Shown: positions 46,800-64,000 of the stretch, in pieces
How the letters are laid out: every line of letters begins with the position of its first letter
Position numbering within the stretch: the first letter of the stretch is position 1
Assembly (NCBI GenBank): GCA_905221605.1
Contig: CAJNDS010002811.1
Location: 124,001-188,000, forward strand
From: Symbiodinium natans
Taxonomy: Eukaryota; Sar; Dinophyceae; Suessiales; Symbiodiniaceae
DNA: 64,000 nucleotides
Reading direction: 5' to 3'
Program-made: the position numbers and the translations under genes
Notes under the pieces: generated by a model
Told to the model about the DNA's origin: nothing
The model's input: only the letters and a program-made list of their open reading frames with translations
The model's database searches: none

Positions 46800-47992
46800 G
46801 ACCCATGATCCTTCCTTCGAGTCGCTGTTGTATGCTGGCTACAAGATGTGTCAGGAAGGGCATGGAAAGTTCCGGGCGAATCTTTCGACGGATGGGCCCA
46901 AGCCCCAGAGAAAATGCCTCACAAGGTTCTGAAGATGCTGAAGTTTTCAGTTTACACGAAGCTAAAGGCCAAAGGACTGGGTGTGTATTGGCGTGCCATG
47001 GCCAGGCAGAGTTTCAGCGGCACAGCTCAGCTTGATCCTCTTACGTGTGGGGGGCCTCGAGCATTCGAACCGCTTAAAAACGGTAAACGTATCATGTAAT
47101 TCGCGAATTCTCGCCAAATATCCTGCGATGCAAGCGGTGCCACGGCAAGACTGGCAAGACGTGTCCCTTTGCTGATGAGGCGTTTCCTTCAATGCCAACC
47201 GGAAATGTGGTGAAGGATTGGCGCTTGCTGTGCCTAACCGTTTAACCACCCATACAATCTGACGCCGGCGCCCCCCCCTCTCCCTCCCTCCCTCCAGCGT
47301 TGTGCTATGTTGTGCTTATCCATGGCTGCAGCAGGCACTGAGCTGCCTGCAGCTCAGTAGATAAGAGTTTGTCAGCGCTGTTTCTTTGCTTACTCTTTGC
47401 ATGGGGTGACTTAAGGCAAACCGTCACGGTGGTCGAGAGCCGAAGCCGGGACTCGATTCGATGCCCTGTGTCCTTACTCAAGGCAGGGCAGCAAGAGTCT
47501 TGGGGCCTTGGGGGGCCTTTTTGCTGAGACCAGCCTGGCTGGCCTCGGCATCGCCAGCATGGCAGGACCGCATCCCTGGGCTGTCGCGGAAGCTCGCGCC
47601 GGTGCCAGCCGCAGATTCTGCAGAAATTCTGCAGAAATTCTGCAGAAATTCTGCAGATCTGCAGTATCAGATGTTATCTGTGACAGTTTTTCAAGTAGTG
47701 CAGCAGTCCACGCCGCAAAGCAAATGTCAGCATGTGTTGCACCTTGCGCTACATAATCAGCCCGACGTCCTTGCAGCATTTGCTGCTCTTAGAGGGCTTC
47801 CTTCCTGTGAGCCTTTGCTGCAGGAGCTTTTTGGGCAAGCGTATGCAACATGATGTGCTGCGGATAGTGATGATCCATGCACATATGGAGCTTGCCGATG
47901 CTTCAGACTTGGCAGACCATGCTCTCCACCTTGCGACGCCTCGGTCCAGGGCGCCGTCAAGCGGCTTGGTTGGCATTGCTGAGACTATCTGA
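46800..47992 (+). CDS. unknown gene, four exon-like pieces
   Basis: About 46800-46900 can read DPSFESLLYAGYKMCQEGHG. About 46895-47025 in another frame reads APEKMPHKVLKMLKFSVYTK, then LKAKGLGVYWRAMARQSF. About 47114-47245 reads NILRCKRCHGKTGKTCPFAD and ends in TAA; its C-x2-C and later Cys could bind zinc. About 47683-47840 reads QSKCQHVLHLALHNQPDVLA, then AFAALRGLPSCEPLLQELFG. Directly after it, in another frame, RMQHDVLRIVMIHAHMELAD, then ASDLADHALHLATP, runs to TGA at 47990-47992. The last two both look truly coding, yet no intron of normal size separates them. I cannot name the protein; helices dominate. Confidence 0.42.
47617..47664. repeat. TTCTGCAGAAA tandem repeat
   Basis: Four units of AGAAATTCTGC, each containing the palindrome TTCTGCAGAA, immediately before the exon at about 47683. 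Confidence 0.9.
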
Positions 47993-48449
47993 GACCTAGC
48001 TTTTCTAATCCAGGCCCCCGAGTATGCCCGAGTGAGCGATTGCTACGGTATTCAAGACCATGTCATGGTTCCCATTAATGGGGTATCCTCGTGTGAGTTC
48101 GCTGACATGACCTGTGTGTGCAGGTGTCCCAAGCGATACGACGGCCCTCGAACCTGAAGAGCCTTGACAGTCAACACCTCGTGGCATTGGCATTCTTGAT
48201 GTGTGAACTTTCTCAAGGGAAGCAAAACAGCAAAAGCACATAATACATATTCTTTTTTTGCGGCTGAGCTCGTGAGACCAAGGAGCCGTTCGGGCTTACG
48301 CTTTTGCAGCGGCCTCTCGGCATGGTGAGCTGCGTTCTTTGGTGGAAACCCCGAAAGCTGCTTTTGCTTGTCTGCTTCTGTGCTTGCTAGGGAAGGGGCG
48401 TTTCGGTTGGCAAGCCCGATGCTTCACTTCTGCAAGCTGCCATCATCTG

Positions 48450-48512
48450 TGAGGGGAGGGCAAGCCTCCAAAAGGCTTCGAGAACTTCTACAAAGGCAGA
48501 GCGAAAGAGGCA
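48450..48512 (+). CDS. possible 5' exon of AFG3-type protease
   Basis: Bases 48459-48509 read GKPPKGFENFYKGRAKE. 'PPKGFE.fy' is the conserved segment just before the first membrane span of AFG3-like m-AAA proteases. A GC donor (GAG|GCAACA) follows. The rest of that protease starts at about 52749 on the same strand, 4.2 kb downstream. Alternatively this is a stray gene fragment. Confidence 0.45.
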
Positions 48513-49530
48513 ACATGGGCCGTGTTCGTCCATCTCAGTTCGGCTTGTGGTGCCAGGGCCGGTTGTGTAGTACAGCTACAGTGCATTGTAGACATCGTGG
48601 ACCATGTGTGGACCATATGCTGCTTTGCAACGGCTGTGCGCAAATTCTTGGACTCGTGTTCCCTCTTGAATGCTTCGCACAGGCTAGGTATGAAGTTGTG
48701 TCAAGGCTCAACCACTGGCCTTGTGTTGAAAAGCCTTGGGGCCCTCAAGACAGACAGTTGTTGTTGACTCGCAAGCGGCACGCAGGCTGGAAGACCGAGC
48801 GAGACTTCTGGGCAAAAAGGGGACTCCCGGCATGAATGGTTGTAATATTGGTTGTGTTGGTTGCAGTTTCCTTTTTGTGAAGCTCTCGTCTGCTGCTCGG
48901 GTTGCCTTGAAGTCACTCAGGAGTCAGCCAAGCAGTCGGAATCCAGCAAGCTGCTTCGCCGCGCTTAGGGCCGGCTTAGGGCATCAAAGTTGTTGCTTGT
49001 AGAGCAGGGCACGGAAATGGAAACAATCCCATACAAGATGGTTCCCGATCATTCAAGTTTAAAGCTGAATGTTCATAGATGCAAATGCACATGAGTTGGA
49101 ACAACTACTGCAGCATATATTTAAAACCATGGACACTTCGATAATCCAGGTTAGGTATTTCAGTTTGTGTGCTGTCTTGCTGAAAGGGATTTTGCCTTCG
49201 CGAAAGGATTGGTTTTTGCATTGCGTTGCATGTGGCTCTGGGTGGCAAACACATAAAAACCCACACCCCTGGCATAACTGTTTCAACTTCAACAACCCTG
49301 GCTTCTGCGACAGTGTCCATCTTATCTGAGGGGCATGGCTGGCCCCATCACCTCAGTCCACTGAAAGAAGTCCTTGTAGCATCTCGTAGTAGCCTTGAGC
49401 AATGTTTGGCACCAAGGAATGGGCCAAAGGAGACACCAGATACTTGGCTGAGTCAGGCATGTCCATGCCCAGCTCAGGTCGGGTTTTTTTCGGTCATTGC
49501 TGGGTCCGGATCCTGGCTGCATCGCTGCAG

Positions 49531-49559
49531 AGCTGAGGAGAATCCCAAAGCTGAAGAAG
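49531..49559 (+). CDS. possible micro-exon (acidic linker) of the same protease
   Basis: Bounded by CGCTGCAG and GTGAGC, it encodes AEENPKAEE, like the charged linker after PPKGFE in AFG3 proteins. Very short, so chance is possible. Confidence 0.25.
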
Positions 49560-51132
49560 TGAGCAAGGAGAAGTCACTCGGCAAGCTTCAGTTCGGGAAA
49601 AGCATGGGCATTCAGAGCAAGCTGCAGCACACCAAGCGGATGAGCATCTTGCTCGTTCTCTTTGCTCTGCTCTTGCAGATCCCAGGCAAAGTGGCCCGAA
49701 AGAGAATGCAGCAACTTGGCTCTTCTTGGCTCTGAACGCCAGATGTATTAATTACTGTTAATGACTATGGTTTTTATCGGTATCAATATTTTTATACATA
49801 ATACTATTCGTGGTCATACTTCTCATGATGAACGGCCTCCATAGCTACATGCCTAGCAGACACACACCAAGTTGCGACCTACACTGTTTATATGCGAGGG
49901 CTCCAAACTACAACTTGTGTTGCACGTGGGTTTTCCGAAGTCGGTCATAAACAGTTTGAGAGGGAGTGGAAATGCCAGGCCAAAGAAGAAGGAGGGAGTG
50001 ACAAGGCTCAAGCAGAAGGACGGGAACATCTTGGCTGCAGCCGGTCTCGAGCACTTTCGTTGCTGAACCGGAGGAAAGCATTCCGAAGGAAAGGAGGGCC
50101 CCGAGAAGGGCAAGGACAGGTCACACAGTGAGACCTGCAGTCTTGTTTCCTGTCCGGGTTCATGTCAAACCATTCCTGATGTGCATGAGCTGCAAGCGTA
50201 AACCAGCGAACGAAGGCGCAGCGCGTGCATGCAATCGCATGCGAGCTTTTCGTCATTTTCGAGCTGCCGTGTTTGGATGCCCTATGATGCCCTTCTGAAC
50301 CTTCACCAACCAATGCTTTCAGGAGTCACCGGAAGCCAAGAGGCCGCTGAAGCAAAAGAACAGTTTCCTTCACATGACAAAAGTCGGCCTTGAGATGAGT
50401 TCACTTCTTGCGCAAGATGGCGCTTGAGAGATTGTGATGTCAGCTCTGCTAATGGTCTCTCGAAATATAAGATTCTAGTGAACACCTGCCCATGTCTCGG
50501 TCCTGTGCTCGGGAGCAGGATGCGACTGATGGTGCTGGCAGCAGGAGGCGGCCATAGTTCGACTCGGGCACTTGGCCACTGAATCTGCACCCTGTAGCCA
50601 GGTGCTGTTGCCTTCGGCTCGTCATTTCTCTTTGCCGGCGACAGCGAAAATGGTGTACAGGAGGCGCAAACCAAAACCCGCGGGAGTTTGTCTCTCACTC
50701 GTCGATTCTATAACAGCCCGACCATAGACTGGCCTGTCTTTAAGCGTGGCCCACCAATGCGTGTACACACACACACACACACACACGCACATACGTACAT
50801 AATATGTGTGTATACATGTACATCGTATTAAAGTCTAACTGAAACATGAGAACTGGATGGCACCTCCCCATTCCACACAAGAAGGTAACAAAGGACGGCT
50901 CACGCGCGGACCACACCCGATGTTCTTACGCAAGGCATTTTGCATATAAACATCAAACTCGGCTGACTTGGTCAGGTGAGTGTGTCCTGAAGGACCAAGG
51001 TTAAACCAGCTGGCGCCGCCAGACACAACAAGCAACTGATAGCTGAAAAAAGTCCAGCGAGCATGGCAAACCGCTGTAGGCTTAAAGTGCAACCTGTTGA
51101 GACAATGCCATGAGTGTTACCTCCATGCCCCC
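49560..51132. other. no supported gene; CA microsatellite
   Basis: Candidate intron of the protease, or spacer. A frame at 49892-50131 is charged (EGGSDKAQAEGREHLG) but has no motif. A (CA)n run lies at 50763-50788. The 5' flank of the glycosyltransferase shows no obvious promoter element. Confidence 0.35.
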
Positions 51133-52404
51133 ATGCTGGACGCTTCGATCAGCCTGGTCTCTCGCGACCGACCAGAATTGTTAGACCATGCCCTGGGCCT
51201 AGTCAGTGAGCAAGACTACCCGCAAGATAAGTTGGAAGTGCTGCTGGTTGACTCCTCGCAACCGCCACTGGAGTCATTCATCCGTAGCAGATGGCAACAT
51301 CGCTCGCTGTATCCGAAGATACGATATTTTTACCTTCAAGAGCCAGTATCAATCGGGGAGAAGAGGAATTTTGCAGCACGACATGCTAAGGGGTCAGTGA
51401 TTGTGCAGTGGGACGATGACGACTACTACGGCCCGACGAGATTGCGAGAGCAAATCGAGCCGATCTCCCGAGGCCGTGCAGAATGCACGGCTCTAACCTT
51501 CGGGATGTGGTATTTTCTGGAAGAAGACGAGTTTTGGTTTGGACCTCCCGCAGAACTGGGGTGTGGTCTCAGTGGTGGTCATCCTGGCACACTGGCCTTC
51601 AAACGCTCCCTTTGGTCATCGCAGGACGTGCGCCTGCAGTATCCCAGTACCAACTTTGCCGACCCAGATGACTTTCAGTCTGCTGCGGCAGACATATTGC
51701 AGGCCAGGACAGAGTTGATTCCATCAACACGCGTAGATTTTATATATGTTCGCCACAAACATGCAGCCGCAGCTGCAGCCGGTTCCCTGAAGCTGGGACT
51801 GGAGGAATGCTTCTTGGGCGTCTACTACGAGATCTTGACTATTCGTGCTTTCGGGACTCGAGTTGCTCGGCCGACGTTTTTGTCACCGAATACTTTGAAT
51901 GTTTGGGCCCAGGCGCGTGGGTCCAGGCCATTGTGGTCCAGAGACATGAGCTTCCACAGCGACGGCCTGAGCACGCCTGATCGACTTTGCAACTGCACCA
52001 CAGCCGCCATAGAAGTGTTGCATGGTCATCTGCAGCTGCTCTCTGACGATGACTTGAAGAATTGGCTGCATGGGCCCAGCCTGGATGGATCTCGGCGGCG
52101 TGACGAAATGAAGAAGTGTTTCCTCAAGGGCATGATGCCGGCCCTGATTACGCGGCTGACGCAGCTTCCCAACATCAATTTCAAGAGCGCCACTGTTGCA
52201 GAGGCGCTTACAATTTGCACAAGGCTGAGCAACGACCCAGGATTCGGTCCGAACTTTCAGGCCCTAGCCAAGGACTTGGCCCTGGCCCATCTGGTGCCTG
52301 AAAGAGCGGTGGGAGCGGTGGAAGTCAGATCTCACAGATCTCAGTCAACAAACTTACCAGACTCTGTCTGTGCAGTTTGCGAAGTGTGGCAGATTGTGGA
52401 CTGA
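51133..52404 (+). CDS. intronless family 2-type glycosyltransferase
   Basis: ATG 51133 to TGA 52402-52404, 423 residues. The frame stays open upstream to 51097, but the family match starts at 51133. The N terminus (ISLVSRDRPELLDHALGLVS, then EQDYPQDKLEVLLVDSS) is the first Rossmann-like part of GT-A glycosyltransferases, normally 'vSvivptynRp..L...l.Sl..Qdyp..ieiivvDdgs'. IGEKRNFAARHAKGSVIVQW is followed by DDDDYY (about 51410-51427), giving the DXD metal/nucleotide-sugar site. GGHPGTLAFKRSLW and FADPDDFQSAAADIL fit the acceptor-side segment. The last 150 residues (KKCFLKGMMPALITRLTQLP and on) are an extra helical domain. No signal peptide or membrane span is seen, so it may be cytosolic. The sugar and acceptor are unknown. 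One long exon between heavily split exons suggests retroposition. Confidence 0.83.
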   Translation: MLDASISLVSRDRPELLDHALGLVSEQDYPQDKLEVLLVDSSQPPLESFIRSRWQHRSLYPKIRYFYLQEPVSIGEKRNFAARHAKGSVIVQWDDDDYYGPTRLREQIEPISRGRAECTALTFGMWYFLEEDEFWFGPPAELGCGLSGGHPGTLAFKRSLWSSQDVRLQYPSTNFADPDDFQSAAADILQARTELIPSTRVDFIYVRHKHAAAAAAGSLKLGLEECFLGVYYEILTIRAFGTRVARPTFLSPNTLNVWAQARGSRPLWSRDMSFHSDGLSTPDRLCNCTTAAIEVLHGHLQLLSDDDLKNWLHGPSLDGSRRRDEMKKCFLKGMMPALITRLTQLPNINFKSATVAEALTICTRLSNDPGFGPNFQALAKDLALAHLVPERAVGAVEVRSHRSQSTNLPDSVCAVCEVWQIVD

Positions 52405-52748
52405 ACACCACGTGTTGAACTGTTGTCAGATTCCGGCCGTGCAGGGCAGCGCAGCTGCTACTCTTGTTGTCCATGGACATAGAGGCACTATACTGTACCT
52501 TCTAGTTTTGATCCCTTATAGCCTCCAGTAGACTCTAAGATTCTTATAATCCCACGACAGCCGGGAGCCGGAATTGTGCTCTGCCTGCCTCCGTACCAGC
52601 GTGACTTCGGGTTGCTTGGAGTTGTTGCTTGTGTTTTTTGGCCGGTGTTCATGTGATGGGGTGTTCCATGTGATGGTTGTGGATGTCGATATACTGTTCA
52701 CTCTGAGTTCAAACTGTTAACTTGTTGCTGCTGTCATTTTCCTTACTA
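52405..52748. other. spacer, no gene seen
   Basis: No coding signal on either strand between the glycosyltransferase stop and the first main protease exon. Confidence 0.5.
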
Positions 52749-58439
<5,691 letters not shown>

Positions 58440-61400
58440 GGTTCCCTCGTTCCATACAGCCCCTCATTTTCTTTCAATCCCGCCCCTCAACTTCTTGATT
58501 TGGTTTGGGGGTGGGGGCTCAGAAGCCCACCACGAAGTGAGAACCTTTGGCCGCTGAGGGTACCATCGATGTCTCAATTTAGTGTCTCACGTTCTCGCAT
58601 CAAATATGGCGGAATGTTGGTAGGCCCGAAGCCGCTCAAAAGTGTCACATCTTGTCCGGTTTCTGGGGCAGTTGCCCATTTGGCTTTCGTTCTTGGGGTC
58701 TGCAGATCTGCTCTGCATTGGGCTTGGGAGCGAAACAGGGGGTCCATGATGGGGACAAGGACCGGTGTAGGCAGCCTCCAGAGCAGACAAAGGGCTCTCG
58801 TTTCAACCCGTGCTCTCAGGTGCGGTGAGTTCTTCAACTTCTAAGCAGTGCTATCGCTATAGTAGTGGCACTGTTGCTCCTGAACTTGAGCTGTTAGTGT
58901 CTGCAAGGCCCTCCGACAAACAGTGACGGACCGGCCGCCCCTGGACTACAGCCAGCATGAGTTCTTGCCATGCTTGCCTTTGCCTTCACCTTTGCCTTTG
59001 CCTGTTCTCAAAAAGGGCAGCCGATGTATTAGCAGCTGTATTAGCTGAATCAGACTTACGTACAGCGCGCCGCGCCGCGCGCCGTCTCGAAGTAGACATA
59101 TTGCCACATGCACCCTTAAGGGCTGAAGATTGTGGAGGCAGCAGTTCAGTAAGGAATACACAAGTCGTAGTGCGAATCTATATTGGCTTATATTGGTGCT
59201 TGGCTAAGAGGCAACGAAGCTGTCACATGCTGTCACAGTTGCATTGCCGCTGCTCTCGAACTCTTCAGTGCTGGGGAGCATACTTCTATGCAGAGCCCAC
59301 CGGGTGCACTAGTGTCATGAATGTCCAGGCACAAGTTTGGCCTATAGGTTTCATAGACAATAGACAAAGTCTAAACAAGAAATGCCAGGTGAGTTCTGCC
59401 AAAGTTGGGTATAGCTCAGAATTCTTTGCGGGTTCCAGGCATCAAGCCCTGTGCAAACGTACATTGACGGGCCCTGATGGAGGGAGCCCTGGATTTTCTG
59501 CAGCCCAAGCGTTGTTCTGAGTTTTCTGCAGCCCTTGTTCTGCACAGTCGCCAAGCGGAGATGCTTGGATACATAGAAGTCGCAGTTGTGTAGACGATCG
59601 TTGTGTCCGAAAACGAGAACAATGCTTTATGCCGGCATCCATACCCTTCAAGCCTACTTCGTGCTAGCAGAATGCTAGAACGCAGGTTTGCCTTGGGCAT
59701 GGTGAAGCACCATGTGGCAAGTGCGATCTCTCATTTCTAGCTCTTCAGCGGAATGCTGGCAGCACAGACAGCCGCAACGATCCGCGAAGGGCGCAAAGAA
59801 AGCTGTGCCTTTGATATTCGGGAAGAAGTAGGAATGGGCCCCTGTGCTCTGGCCGAGCATCTGAACCTGCAAGGTGCTGGAGTCAGAAGAAGTACTGAGT
59901 GCCTGCCACCCCCTGAGCCGGTATTTTCTGGAAGCAAGCTGCTTTCTGCATGCGTGCTGCGGGCGTTCAGAGTTTGGCGGCAGCAGAAACACTAGGAGAT
60001 CGGCCCGCGTTGGGGAACGGTTTCAACCGCCCCTTGCTTTTGCAGGCCCCTTGGAAGAAGCTGCACATGCCAGGCACGAAGCAGAGTACGACTTTGTGTT
60101 CTGATATGATGAGAGTGAGCATCCAACAAAGGTGCCAGTCAGTGCCACGTGAGAAATGTAATGGGTGTGATATTTCAAGTCGCAGTGAGACTTAACTTGC
60201 TGGCTTTGGTCGGGGATGCTGACTTTTGTGGTACGACAAACCGCGCCAGTTTGATGCCTTTGCTGCGCGCATTGGTTGCTGATCGCTTGGAGGCCAGCAT
60301 GTCTTTTCTCAGAGCAAGCTGTAACCCGGGATGGTCCCTGAGCAGGAAGCTGTCACCATCAAACTTGCAATCTACACACTGAGTCTGGCCGCGGGGCTCC
60401 TGGGAGATGCAGAGGGCAATGAGGGCCGGCAGCTGATGCAGGGAAGCAAGCTCTGCCTGTGCACACACCTGCGTCTAACGCCACTGCGACAACAAGTGCA
60501 GCCCAGCTCCAAAGGACTGGCTCGGTTGCTCCGATGCGATGATGGAGGCTTCGAGATTGGGTGGGGGGCAACGGTGGCATGTCTTCTGGCATCCCGCAGT
60601 CAGAGATGGCCAGACTTAGACTTGTGCTCAGAATGCATCTGATGAATTAGGGCCTGGCGTCTGCGGCAGCGCAGCACAGTGCTGAGGCCATGGGTTAGAC
60701 GTTTAAGTCAAACCTGCGTGCTCCTACTGCCTTTGCAGTGCTCGTAGAGCGTAGAGGAATGAAAATCACTGTACTGTTGCGGTCTGGTGCAGATGCCTCA
60801 GATGATCCAAGCCGTGATGCCGACAGCGGAGGCTTTGTGAGAGGGAGTTGAAAATGGTTTCGGAAGTGTTCACAGCCGTACAGAAGAGAAGTGAATAATG
60901 AATAGAATACAAAAATAGTGAAGTTCAATGGTTCTCAAATTCTGATGGTGTACTCAAGGCGAGCAAAAGCCTGGAGTGGGCCAAACTCTCAGGTCTCCGT
61001 TGCTCCAAGTTGTAGCTCTGCTTTGAGATTGTGAAGGTTCTGAGAAGGGGCCTCCTCATCCGTGACGCAAGAGGCATCGAGGCGGCCATGCGCTTCCTGC
61101 TGCATTGGGACATGCTGTCAGACCTGCTCAGTCTGCGCTGCATGCGCAGGCCTTGGCTTCGCACACCGCCAAAGATGCGTGGCGAAATCTGTGCGGGTCC
61201 GGGCCGAATCTTGCAACGCCGTGTGCACTTCGTGGCATGGCGATGTGTTGATGCAGGAGGGCAGTTCTCCATAGCCTGTGCTGCCCGCAGATTCCTCCTC
61301 GCACTCAGAAGGAACACTGCAGCGTTGGAGATTGAGGCTCAATCTTGCAAGCCAAGATCCAGAAGGGCTGAGGCGCTGACAATGTCATGTCTATGGCACA

Positions 61401-63163
61401 ATGGCGCCCTGTCCTGGGACAGGCTCAGTCCTGCAGCACACGCTGCAATCCTGTTGGGCATCCCTGCACGCGAGGCTCAAGAGTGGGGTAAGGCTTAGCT
61501 TTGCGTGGGTTGAGAAGACTTTGAGAAGACTAATGTGCAACTTCCCATCTCATTCCGTGCATGCGGCAGGTTCACACAGCCTGGGCCTTCATTCATGCGG
61601 AGTCGTTGGAGGCAGGAGCCCAATGAGGCATTGCATTGTCGATGCCGAGGCGCTGCCGTCGAAACTGCGATTCGGCTACTTGGCTTGCGCTTTCCTGAAC
61701 CGCGTCCAGTGCCTGCACTTTAGTACCTGAGTCTATGCCGTGCTGTGCTGGTCGAGGGCCCGGCGCTCAAAGTCTCGTCCTGGACTTGAGAAAGAAGGGC
61801 CCGACACTCAATTTTTTCTGGCATAGCTGGAGCAAGAGCAAGAGCAAGCAATAGCCAACGCAAGCACATGTGTCGGAAAGGCAAGCAAGCCGGCAAGCAG
61901 CACGCAAAGAGACGTCAGACAGACAAGCAGGAAGCAAACAAGCAACGTGCATTACCAAGACAAAAACAGTTTGCAACTGGCGACTTTTGAATTGCAATTG
62001 GAGGCCTCCCCCCTTTATCTTGCATCAGCATGCAAGGATCCGAAGTCAGAGCATTCGGAGCACAAAGCATCTAGGACTGCTGCAGCTGGCGTGCTTTGGA
62101 GAGCCCCGTACAGCAATCGACATGCTGTGTTTCTTACAACTCCGCCGATGATTTTGCAATCCTAGATCTACTGCAGCATTTCCACGAGTAGTTCTTGTAG
62201 AACCACTTAGTAAATAAAAAGAGACGTGAGAAGAAGAAGACAGAACTAGTTCTATATTCGGTGTACAAATGGTGGATTTCCAAGATATTCACAAAGCCAC
62301 TTAACGATTTTTGTACCAGTTGGTAAGGACATAAAGGTTGTAGCTCCTGTAAAATGTGGTTTCGCCGACAATCGTAATCGCCAAGCCGAGCACCGGGAAT
62401 CAATGTTTGTTCACTGGGAAGAGCAGAGTACTGGTAGAGGAAAAGGAAGAAATTCGAAAAGATCGACGGCCAGGTATTGGACCGGAAGGTGCAGCACGGC
62501 AGACTCCTCAGCGCGTTCACAGTCTCACTGAAGACTTCAGAGCGCTCTCTCGCTCTCTCTTTCAGAGAGTTCTCTCTTTATGAGCTCGCTCGCTCTCTCT
62601 TTTTTTTCTCACTCTCTTTCTAAACGAGAGCATGTTCTTCTCTTGGCTTGAGGTTGGAGTTTCCAGGGGCGCTCCAAGAGCTGGACCTGGACCTAACCCG
62701 CAAGGAGCCCCGACTTTTGGACACACGGCCACTCACGGTCACTGCTCTCCACGTAGGGGTATCATGTGGATATCATGCGGGTACCATGTGATGAAAAGTT
62801 GTGCCTTTGCGTCTCAAGGTTTCAGAGAGTCCGTACTAAGCCTCAGTCATTCTACATTACGTCAGAAAATGATCATCTATGATGCGTGAAAAGTATTAAG
62901 TAGAATCCAAGAATAGAGACGGGTGGTTTGGCCGAAACTTCCCTATCTTAGCATGGGATGCCTGGGCGCGTGTGGGAAGTGGTCGGTGGCGAACAGACAG
63001 GGGGCCTTGTGGTGAGGAGTGGCGACCCTTGGCTTTGAATATCTGATAATCTGATGTTCTCGCTAGTCGTGTTCCTTCGATTTCCTTCACTTGTGAAGCA
63101 GCGAGGCTGACCTCTCCTCCCCGAAAGTGGAGGGCAGGCTTGCAACAGGAGAGCAGACATGAG
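58440..63163 (+). other. unassigned stretch with exon-like pieces
   Basis: No complete gene was read. The better + strand candidates are: about 59010-59150 (AADVLAAVLAESDLRTARRA, then LEVDILPHAPLRAED); about 59753-59880 (AAQTAATIREGRKESCAFDI, then GPCALAEHLNLQ); about 60180-60330 (VRLNLLALVGDADFCGTTNR, then MPLLRALVADRLEASMSFLR); about 61031-61150 (VLRRGLLIRDARGIEAAMRF, then LLHWDMLSDLLSLR); and about 61624-61727 (HCIVDAEALPSKLRFGYLAC, then AFLNRVQCLHFST). The composition is helical and Ala/Leu/Arg-rich. They may belong to one or two genes. 61730-63160 shows only weak frames, and I recognise no family. Confidence 0.35.
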
Positions 63164-63870
63164 ATGAAGTTGAGATGTTCTGCGATACGCGTTGCACTCC
63201 AGTGGAGTGCAAGTTGCGAGGAGCCAGGGTGGAAGAAGTGAGCTTGCAGCGTGACCGATTGCACTACAAGCTGCTGACTGGAGCCGGCCCGGCTAAGGGC
63301 TGGGTTTCTCTCAAGCTGAAGGTCGGATGCCAGACGTCCCACGAGTTTGTTTTTAAGGTGTCACCCTGGTGTGTGTGTTCTAGTCGAACTAGACTTGGTG
63401 CAGGAATGCTCTTAGCAACATGCTTCGTGGACATGTGTCGGCATGAGCAGGAGAAGCCGTTGCTACAGCTTCGGCATGAGGACCGATGAAACCCAGCCCG
63501 AGGCACAAGTTGAACTTGAATGTTTTGTGCCAAATTGCGCAAGGACTCGGCTCCACATGGTGCTCACCGCGACATGTCCAGCCTTTTTGGTCCATTAACT
63601 GGGGGCGACATTGAGACCGTCCCGATCGCAGAGGATGTGCGCCTTCGCGTCTCCACGATGCTCGTCTCATCACAGCAGGGTTGCATATGAAAGTCTGATT
63701 AGCAGCTCAAGGGAAGGGCTGAGCACATCTCGCTCTAACAGTTGACTTGATCTCTCCAATGCTCTTCAGAACTTGGTTCCAAGGATCAGTGACATTCACG
63801 TCGACATGAAGCAGAACATGGAATGGTTCCGCAAACACCTGCCTCAAAAGGCTGCTGGCCAGTTCAATGT
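63164..63870 (+). CDS. unknown gene with 'TGxGPxxGWVS' segment (partial)
   Basis: About 63175-63350 reads CTPVECKLRGARVEEVSLQR, then LHYKLLTGAGPAKGWVSLKL. The 'GxGPxxGWVSL' strand pair recurs, as I recall, in uncharacterised dinoflagellate proteins and suggests a small beta-barrel (SH3-like) domain. A second piece at about 63770-63865 reads LVPRISDIHVDMKQNMEWFR, then KHLPQKAAGQ, helical. The two may be exons of one gene running off the window end. The function is unknown. Confidence 0.42.
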
Positions 63871-64000
63871 GCTCATTCTGCCCGGATGCTCGCCTTTGTC
63901 TTTGTTTGGAAAGTCCCTCAACCTCTGCATGCACCATTCCTCCGGAAGACCCCACAAACAAGCACGTGGCAAGTGCTCTCTTCCTCTGTTGTTGAAGCTT

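Overview
This window looks like nuclear DNA of a dinoflagellate, most likely a Symbiodiniaceae-type alga. Every recognisable gene is broken into short exons. Introns use GC-AG and GA-AG borders as well as GT-AG, and several carry short direct repeats (AGG, AGGAC or longer) across the two splice sites. All supported genes lie on the + strand, as in dinoflagellate unidirectional gene clusters. Several products are of dinoflagellate type: the pore-divergent channel, the 'NVFPDR' repeat protein, and the C-terminal domain at 3.8-4.2 kb. I see no rRNA, tRNA, CRISPR array or prokaryotic operon. Exon borders were read by eye from family motifs, so most are good to a few bases at best.

Layout, left to right (all +). 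0-1.3 kb: end of an FKBP-type prolyl isomerase. 3.1-4.2 kb: an intronless acidic/proline-rich protein. 4.9-5.4 kb: part of a COMT-like O-methyltransferase. 7.3-7.6 kb: a GAA tract. 8.2-10.7 kb: unassigned exon-like pieces. 10.8-13.9 kb: a PUS7/TruD-like tRNA pseudouridine synthase. 14.3-14.8 kb: an EAPP-like zinc protein. 15.6-19.0 kb: a SID-1/SIDT-family transmembrane protein with its CREST-type Ser/His/Asp/His-x3-His residues intact. 19.9-20.7 and 21.5-24.3 kb: unknown genes, the second rich in coiled coil. 25.5-29.5 kb: a CNG/HCN/EAG-type cation channel, preceded by a probable relic of the spliced leader.

31-34.4 kb: an unknown helical-type multi-exon gene with a 1.1 kb CA/CGCA satellite block in one intron. 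35.7-40.4 kb: a gene made of about six copies of a roughly 60-residue repeat. The intron inside the repeat is present in some copies and absent in others. 41.7-44.0 kb: a near-perfect satellite, (A-B)x3-A with a 690 bp period, in which both A and B are inverted-repeat structures. 46.8-48.0 kb: unknown exons with a frame change. 51.1-52.4 kb: an intronless family 2 glycosyltransferase. 52.7-58.4 kb: a complete catalytic part of a mitochondrial AFG3/FtsH-type AAA metalloprotease in more than 20 exons, some tiny. Possible 5' exons of this protease lie at 48.46 and 49.53 kb, which would place the glycosyltransferase inside one of its introns. 58.9-64 kb: unassigned exons.

The genes do not form one pathway. 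They are housekeeping functions (RNA modification, protein folding, mitochondrial proteolysis, membrane transport) side by side. The strongest points of interest are the SID-1 homologue, the palindromic A/B satellite, the repeat-protein gene as a record of intron gain, and the relic spliced leader before the channel.
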